Below are positions 15,462 through 19,041 of a stretch of DNA of 19,041 nt, in pieces. A program made the position numbers and the translations under genes. This stretch comes from JBJXFK01 sp046155505 (GTDB lineage: Bacteria; Planctomycetota; Phycisphaerae; UBA1845; Fen-1342): assembly GCA_046155505.1 (NCBI GenBank), contig JBJXFK010000226.1, forward strand, positions 1-19,041, written 5' to 3'. The notes under the pieces were generated by a model that worked only from the letters and a program-made list of their open reading frames with translations, did no database searches and was not told where the DNA came from. Position 1 is the first letter of the stretch; each line of letters opens with the position of its first letter.

Positions 15462-16447
15462 GCGACCTTCCGCCGCCCGCCGGCCGCAAACTCGATTTTT
15501 CGAAGCTCTGCCTGAAGACCCGCGAACAGCGCTCGCACAAAGTGCGGCTCGACCTGCTCGGCAAACCGACGCCGCGCGGCTGTTCGTTCGCCGAGTGGCT
15601 CGACTCGCTGCCGGGGTTTTTGGGGGCGAACGAATTTCGCGCGACCGTGCGGGCGATCGTCGCCGCCCGCCGCGCCGGGCGACCCGTGCTCTTTGGCTTC
15701 GGCGGGCATGTCGTCAAGACCGGCTGCTCGCCGCTGATCATCGACATGATGCAACGCGGCATCTTCACCGGTATTTGCACCAACGGCTCGGGCGCGATTC
15801 ACGATTTGGAACTGGCCGAGACCGGCGAGACGAGTGAAGAAGTGGCCGAGACGATCCGCGACGGCACGTTCGGTATGGTGGTCGAGACGTGCGAACGCAT
15901 GAACGCGGCGGCGACGCGCGGCGCGACTGGCAGCGGCCTCGGGCGCGCGCTGGGCGAATTGCTGCTCGAAGGCAAAGCGCCGCACGCTGACCTCAGTTTG
16001 TTCGCGGCCGCCGCCCGGCTGAATCTGCCCGCGACGATTCACGTCGCGCTCGGCACCGACACGGTACACATGCACCCGCTCGCCGACGGCGGGGCGATCG
16101 GGCAAGCGACGATGCACGATTTTCGCACGTTTTGCTCGGTCGTCGCCGACATGACGGCGGTTGCATCGGACGCCCGCAGCGTCGCCGACGCGCCGGGCGG
16201 CGTGTACCTCAACGTGGGCTCGGCGGTGGTGCTGCCCGAGGTGTTTCTGAAGGCGGTATCCGTCGCACGCAATTTGGGGCATTCGCTGGCGGGCATGCAC
16301 ACGGCGAATTTCGACATGCTGCGGCACTATCGCCCCGCACAAAACGTGGTCGGGCGGCCGGTAGCACCGGGGTGTGGGCATAGCGTGACGGGGCAGCATG
16401 AGATACTGCTGCCGATGCTACGGCAGGCGGTGATTGAGCAACTGTAG
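15458..16447 (+). CDS. Conserved protein of unknown function, coupled to lpxK
   Basis: A 329-residue protein without signal peptide or membrane segment. The GTG at 15458 overlaps the lpxK stop by four bases (GTGA), so translation is coupled. I do not recognise a characterised family with confidence. Visible landmarks are PVLFGFGGHVVKTGCSPLII, a glycine-rich strand-loop that could bind a nucleotide or sugar; GICTNGSGAIHDLELAETGE; TIHVALGTDTVHMHPLADGG; and GGVYLNVGSAVVLPEVFLKA. I recall very similar conserved blocks in hypothetical proteins of planctomycetes and deltaproteobacteria. The NGSGAIHDLEL segment loosely recalls the Rossmann-like core of deoxyhypusine synthases, but I see no catalytic lysine motif. 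The two His residues in VHMHP are a possible metal site. Context suggests a cell-envelope role. Confidence 0.75.
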   Translation: MSDLPPPAGRKLDFSKLCLKTREQRSHKVRLDLLGKPTPRGCSFAEWLDSLPGFLGANEFRATVRAIVAARRAGRPVLFGFGGHVVKTGCSPLIIDMMQRGIFTGICTNGSGAIHDLELAETGETSEEVAETIRDGTFGMVVETCERMNAAATRGATGSGLGRALGELLLEGKAPHADLSLFAAAARLNLPATIHVALGTDTVHMHPLADGGAIGQATMHDFRTFCSVVADMTAVASDARSVADAPGGVYLNVGSAVVLPEVFLKAVSVARNLGHSLAGMHTANFDMLRHYRPAQNVVGRPVAPGCGHSVTGQHEILLPMLRQAVIEQL

Positions 16448-16516
16448 GGTGGGCATCGCCCACCAATTTCGCACATGTCTCGAAACCTGGACAAATGGTG
16501 GGCGATGCCCACCCTA
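16444..16516. repeat. Composite palindromic element, GTAGGGTGGGC family, copy 2
   Basis: Two perfect 21-bp inverse arms (16445-16465 and 16496-16516) begin TAGGGTGGGCATCGCCCACC, and each arm is itself a GGTGGGC-ATC-GCCCACC hairpin. The core TTTCGC...CGAAAC...CAAAT matches copy 1 at 9808-9879. The element fills the whole gap between two convergent genes: the TAG stop of the plus-strand gene is its first three arm bases, and the minus-strand stop lies 3 bases beyond its end. It probably acts as a bidirectional terminator as well as a dispersed repeat. Confidence 0.85.
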
Positions 16517-16519
16517 AGG

Positions 16520-17263
16520 TTACGCAACCCCGCGCAGCCGAAGCAGCAAATCACTCAACGCATCGCGCGCCGCCGCGTGCTCCGGAAGCCGGCTATCACG
16601 CTGCGCCGCCTCCAGCTCGCCCGTGAGCCGCAAATATTCGCGCTCGTAACACGCCACATCACCACCGGGCAACGCTGCCTTTTCCGCGCCCGTACGCTTG
16701 GCGGCGACAAGTTCGTCCACATACGACAATCGAAATACCTCGTTCAGCGTCACGATGTTCGCTTCTACCCGCCCCGTCCGCATCAGGTGAATCCCGGTAA
16801 GCAGCACCCGGAACACGTAAAGCAGCGGCTTCGTGCGCGGTTCTTTCTCAAACAACTTCCACTGCGTCTTCACGAAGCCGAGATAGTGGAAGGCATGGTG
16901 TCGCGTGACGCACTGGCCGCCGAGACGTTTCAACTCCTGAAACTCCGGCCCCGCGTAAACAACCAGCGGTGAGAAAAGCTGTTCGAGCACATAGCCGTTC
17001 GGCTTCAGCATCAGCGAGAAGAACTTCCGCGCATCGTGCGTGACGATGTCCATCTCTCGACCCTGCTCGACGCACGATTGCTCGTTCGTCTCACGCGGCG
17101 GAAACAGCCCCAGCACCTCGCGCGCGGGCAAAACGTGAACCCCACGCAGGTCAAAGTCCGAATCCGGCGACGGAAAGCCGTACAGATGCGCGCCGCTGAT
17201 CGTCGCGAAAAGCAGCGGATATGGCTGACGTGCGGCGAGCGAACGAAGTAGGTCATCCACCAT
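16520..17263 (-). CDS. RlaP/YcgL-type nucleotidyltransferase, short paralogue
   Basis: A 247-residue protein of the DNA polymerase beta-like nucleotidyltransferase fold, in the family known as RlaP (RNA repair pathway) or YcgL. The catalytic core is at the N-terminus: TISGAHLYGFPSPDSDFDLR, with Asp36 and Asp38 of the D-x-D pair, followed by GVHVLP. The usual Gly-Ser of the first loop is replaced by Ser-Gly-Ala. Later helices (YVFRVLLTGIHLMRTGRVEA) match the partner gene. The ATG at 17263 has GGTGGAG 8 bases upstream; it overlaps the upstream gene by 11 bases, showing coupled translation. An ATG 24 bases earlier is possible. Members of the family are predicted to add nucleotides to RNA ends in repair of damaged RNA; activity here is inferred from family only. 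Confidence 0.85.
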   Translation of the reverse strand: MVDDLLRSLAARQPYPLLFATISGAHLYGFPSPDSDFDLRGVHVLPAREVLGLFPPRETNEQSCVEQGREMDIVTHDARKFFSLMLKPNGYVLEQLFSPLVVYAGPEFQELKRLGGQCVTRHHAFHYLGFVKTQWKLFEKEPRTKPLLYVFRVLLTGIHLMRTGRVEANIVTLNEVFRLSYVDELVAAKRTGAEKAALPGGDVACYEREYLRLTGELEAAQRDSRLPEHAAARDALSDLLLRLRGVA

Positions 17264-18206
17264 GATCGACGCTCCACCGTCGGGCACGAATCAGAAACGC
17301 ATCTACAGTCGCATAGTCCGGCCGCTCGGGTAGCTCCGTTCGTCGCGCGGCTTCATCGAACTCCTGGTGGAGCGCGATTCGCCACCGGTTCACCTCATCC
17401 CATGAAACAACGCCGCGCTTGATGTCGAGCAGCCGCTCGCGATGCGCGCCGACGCGGACGGGAATCTCGCCGGTCTGCAAGCCATGCACGCCGGCCAGCA
17501 GCAATCGAATCAAATGCATCGCGTGCTTCCAGCGCAGTTCGCCGCGCACGCGCAGATCTTGTTCGAGTTTCTTGAACTGTGACAGCACGTATCCGTTGTA
17601 CGTCTGATAGATCAGCCGCGACACGAACGCACGCCGCATTGCGAGCAGTTCGCGTCCCAGCTCACTCGCGAACATCACGAGCGGCGAGTGCAGGCATTCC
17701 AGAATGTTCGGATTCGCCTTGAGCGCGAGCACGAGGAACTTTTGCAACTCCCAGTAACACTCTTGTGTCTCGTCACTCTCGAGTTGCTCGGGCACGCCGA
17801 ATAGCGACCAACGGGCGTCCGCCGGTGGCAGGTAAACCCCGCGAATGTCCGTATCCGACTGGTCGTGTTCCAGACCGTACGCGCGCGACCCGACCACGCA
17901 GCGCAAGATGACGTGGCGATCCAGCGAGACGTTCGGTTGGCATCCGTCTGAAGCCAGATATCCGGCGGATTGCATCTCTTTCAACAGCGCGAATCCGCCG
18001 CGCGTCACACTGACTTCGTCGCCATCGACAAGCCGAACGCGATAGGCATGCGTTGCATCCAGCGGTGCGGCGACGATGACGCCGACCGCTCCGCTTGGCC
18101 CGGCGGCATCCTCGCCCGATGTGTGCAACACAACCTTCGTGCCAATCGGCAGAATCCGGCTCGGTCCAAACTCGCTCGGATGAATCGGCATGTGCCTCGT
18201 GCCCAT
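17253..18206 (-). CDS. RlaP/YcgL-type nucleotidyltransferase with N-terminal SH3-like domain
   Basis: A 317-residue protein. Residues about 18-78 (GTKVVLHTSGEDAAGPSGAV and onward) look like a small SH3/KOW-type beta barrel, possibly binding nucleic acid. Residues about 96-125 hold the nucleotidyltransferase core VVGSRAYGLEHDQSDTDIRG, with the canonical Gly106-Ser107 and the Asp118-x-Asp120 metal ligands. The helical C-terminal half (HLIRLLLAGVHGLQTGEIPV) matches the shorter paralogue downstream. It is first in a two-gene operon, since its stop lies inside the next gene's coding region. The ATG at 18206 has no good ribosome-binding site; an ATG at 18191 has GAGG only 3 bases away. Known RlaP proteins are linked to RNA repair gene sets, but no RNA ligase is visible here. 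Confidence 0.87.
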   Translation of the reverse strand: MGTRHMPIHPSEFGPSRILPIGTKVVLHTSGEDAAGPSGAVGVIVAAPLDATHAYRVRLVDGDEVSVTRGGFALLKEMQSAGYLASDGCQPNVSLDRHVILRCVVGSRAYGLEHDQSDTDIRGVYLPPADARWSLFGVPEQLESDETQECYWELQKFLVLALKANPNILECLHSPLVMFASELGRELLAMRRAFVSRLIYQTYNGYVLSQFKKLEQDLRVRGELRWKHAMHLIRLLLAGVHGLQTGEIPVRVGAHRERLLDIKRGVVSWDEVNRWRIALHQEFDEAARRTELPERPDYATVDAFLIRARRWSVDHGG

Positions 18207-18280
18207 CTATATGCTATGAAGTCGGCTTGCTTTGCAACTGGACCGCTATCGTCAACAATCGTAGTACCGGTCCGCCGCAT

Positions 18281-18304
18281 ACCCCGCTCGCTCTCGCTCG
18301 GGGT
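18281..18304. repeat. Hairpin ACCCCG...CGGGGT with CTCG-rich loop
   Basis: A 6-bp stem with a 12-base loop CTCGCTCTCGCT. Similar 'CCCCGCTCGCTCTCGCTCGG' stretches are, from memory, common between genes in planctomycetes, so this may be another dispersed repeat. Confidence 0.4.
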
Positions 18305-18429
18305 TCGGATTCGAAGACTCATTGCCTCACTGGCGCGGCTCGGATGCACTCGCTGACGCGTCGCGTTCGGTCAACTTCGGAACGCAGACGCAGGCGCAGT
18401 CTGCATGCGCAAGCGCTAAATCCAAATTT

Positions 18430-18467
18430 CCTCTGTGCATCTCTGTGCCTCCGTGCCTCTGTGGTTA
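18430..18467. repeat. Short tandem repeat, CTCTGTGCCT / AGGCACAGAG type
   Basis: Four imperfect units (CTCTGTGCAT, CTCTGTGCCT, CCGTGCCT, CTGTGGTT). The reverse strand reads AACCACAGAGGCACGGAGGC and would encode peptides like TTEARRHRD, a well-known source of false hypothetical proteins ('TEAQRHREE' type). It is dispersed in many environmental bacterial genomes. Confidence 0.75.
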
Positions 18468-18571
18468 ATCTTCTCCCCAAAACCCTGGCTGCGTCGCGAA
18501 TCCGGCGCTTCAGCAGGCAATATTCGCCAACCTTGCCCGGCGGGCCGTGTCCCCGGACAATAAGCCTACTT

Positions 18572-18601
18572 GTCGCCGTTTTCCATTTAGCGAGCGGCGA
18601 C
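18572..18601 (+). other. Hairpin just upstream of the lipoprotein ribosome-binding site
   Basis: GTCGCCG (18572-18578) and CGGCGAC (18595-18601) form a perfect 7-bp stem with a 16-base loop, ending 5 bases before the GGAG at 18607. If transcribed it could modulate translation; this is inference. Confidence 0.35.
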
Positions 18602-18621
18602 GTTACGGAGACCCCAGCACA

Positions 18622-18978
18622 ATGAACCGATTGATGACATTGACCGCCGCGCTCGCGCTGCTGACCATCGCTGTCGGCTGCGAACGGAAGTTTACGCGAC
18701 AGAATTTCGACATGATCTCGGTCGGCAACGACGAGAAATTCGACGTCGAAAAGCTGATCGGCCCGCCGCGAACCGTCGCCGGCGATGACATGTGGTATTA
18801 CGAGGACGAGGATGATCACTACAGCGCGATCATCCACTTCGAGCGCGACACGGTCAGCGGCAAGCAGTGGCTCGATGGCGGCAGCGGCGAATGGAGCGGC
18901 CAAAACCCGCACGCCGACCCGCCGCCGAAGGGCGAAACGCGCGAAAGCCGCACGCGCACGCGGACGATCGACGATTAG
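18622..18978 (+). CDS. Small lipoprotein with a BamE/SmpA-like domain, second copy
   Basis: A 118-residue protein. The lipoprotein signal MNRLMTLTAALALLTIAVGC ends in a lipobox (AVGC, lipidated Cys20). The mature start FTRQNFDMISVGNDEKFDVE then KLIGPP is the BamE-like 'nfd.I..G....eVe.liG.P' pattern, followed by a beta sheet (MWYYEDEDDHYSAIIHFER). The last 35 residues are charged, Gly/Pro/Arg-rich and probably disordered. The ATG at 18622 is chosen because it opens the signal peptide; GGAG lies 11 bases upstream, slightly far. An upstream in-frame start would put 25 polar residues before the signal. It shares architecture with the lipoprotein at 9450-9737. A VOC-family gene starts 5 bases after its stop and is probably co-transcribed. 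Confidence 0.82.
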   Translation: MNRLMTLTAALALLTIAVGCERKFTRQNFDMISVGNDEKFDVEKLIGPPRTVAGDDMWYYEDEDDHYSAIIHFERDTVSGKQWLDGGSGEWSGQNPHADPPPKGETRESRTRTRTIDD

Positions 18979-18982
18979 TCGC

Positions 18983-19041
18983 ATGCGGATCACGCAATTC
19001 GCGATCACGGTTCGAGAATATGACGAGGCGATCGCGTTCTA
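18983..19041 (+). CDS. VOC-family (glyoxalase/bleomycin-resistance fold) protein, start only
   Basis: The frame opens at the ATG at 18983 and runs off the right edge after 19 complete codons: MRITQFAITVREYDEAIAF. This is the standard first strand and helix of vicinal-oxygen-chelate proteins ('I....l.V.DyD.AiaFY'). The family includes glyoxalases, dioxygenases and resistance proteins, and the visible part does not tell which. It begins 5 bases after the lipoprotein stop, with no separate ribosome-binding site seen. Confidence 0.7.
   Translation, partial: MRITQFAITVREYDEAIAF

Larger units (their letters stand above)
18207..18621. other. Gene-free region between divergent genes, with hairpins and a simple repeat
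   Basis: These 415 bases must hold the promoters of the RlaP pair (leftward) and the lipoprotein (rightward). I see no credible gene. It holds an ACCCCG/CGGGGT hairpin (18281-18304), a CTCTGTGC-type simple repeat (18430-18467) and a hairpin just before the lipoprotein start (18572-18601). I cannot assign clear promoter boxes. Confidence 0.5.

Noticed and set aside
15230..16399. A 389-codon minus-strand frame
   Set aside because: It is antisense to the conserved lpxK-coupled gene, is Arg-rich and has no motif.
8028..16516. Repeated palindromes considered as a CRISPR array
   Set aside because: The copies are far apart, inverted and between genes, with no regular spacers and no cas genes.
18319..19008. 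A 229-codon minus-strand frame
   Set aside because: It is antisense to the lipoprotein and includes the TEAQRHREE-type repeat, a known source of false genes.

Overview
The window is GC-rich DNA most likely from a member of the Planctomycetota (Phycisphaerae-like). Four things point there: secreted proteins ending in dockerin-like Asp-rich repeats, a PEP-CTERM protein, a CxxC...CPECG zinc-ribbon membrane protein of planctomycete type, and several families of dispersed palindromic repeats that I recall from planctomycete intergenic regions. This assignment rests on recognition and not on a search. No phage, transposase, integrase, CRISPR array, tRNA or rRNA is visible.

Layout. 1-503: an apparent gene start running off the left edge on the minus strand, and a short remnant resembling the C-terminus of acetyl-CoA carboxylase subunit AccD. 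504-2450 (+): a secreted choice-of-anchor-A protein with two DUF11-like domains and a dockerin-like tail. 2793-3272 (-): a GNAT acetyltransferase. 3410-6504 (+): a secreted GH29 alpha-L-fucosidase-like enzyme, a cupin and a SAM methyltransferase. 6585-14348 is a seven-gene minus-strand block. In transcription order it holds a DUF3754 membrane protein, an Asp-box (sialidase-like) secreted protein, an FG-GAP/dockerin secreted protein, a small BamE-like lipoprotein, a cysteine desulfurase, a zinc-ribbon membrane protein and a PEP-CTERM protein. 14442-16447 (+): lpxK (lipid A 4'-kinase) translationally coupled to a conserved gene I cannot name. 16520-18206 (-): two overlapping paralogous RlaP/YcgL-type nucleotidyltransferases. 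18622-19041 (+): a second BamE-like lipoprotein, then the start of a VOC (glyoxalase-fold) protein cut by the right edge.

Most genes are housekeeping, envelope or secretome functions, and I see no defence island or biosynthetic cluster. Two things stand out. The first is the tandem pair of RlaP-family nucleotidyltransferases, a family predicted to act in RNA repair. The second is the dense set of gene-end repeats. Five families or classes of dispersed palindromic or simple repeat occupy the intergenic gaps, and in four cases the stop codon of the adjacent gene lies inside or at the edge of a repeat. Two copies of a composite element of about 70 bp (GTAGGGTGGGC... arms) share both arms and core, and one fills the whole gap between two convergent genes.
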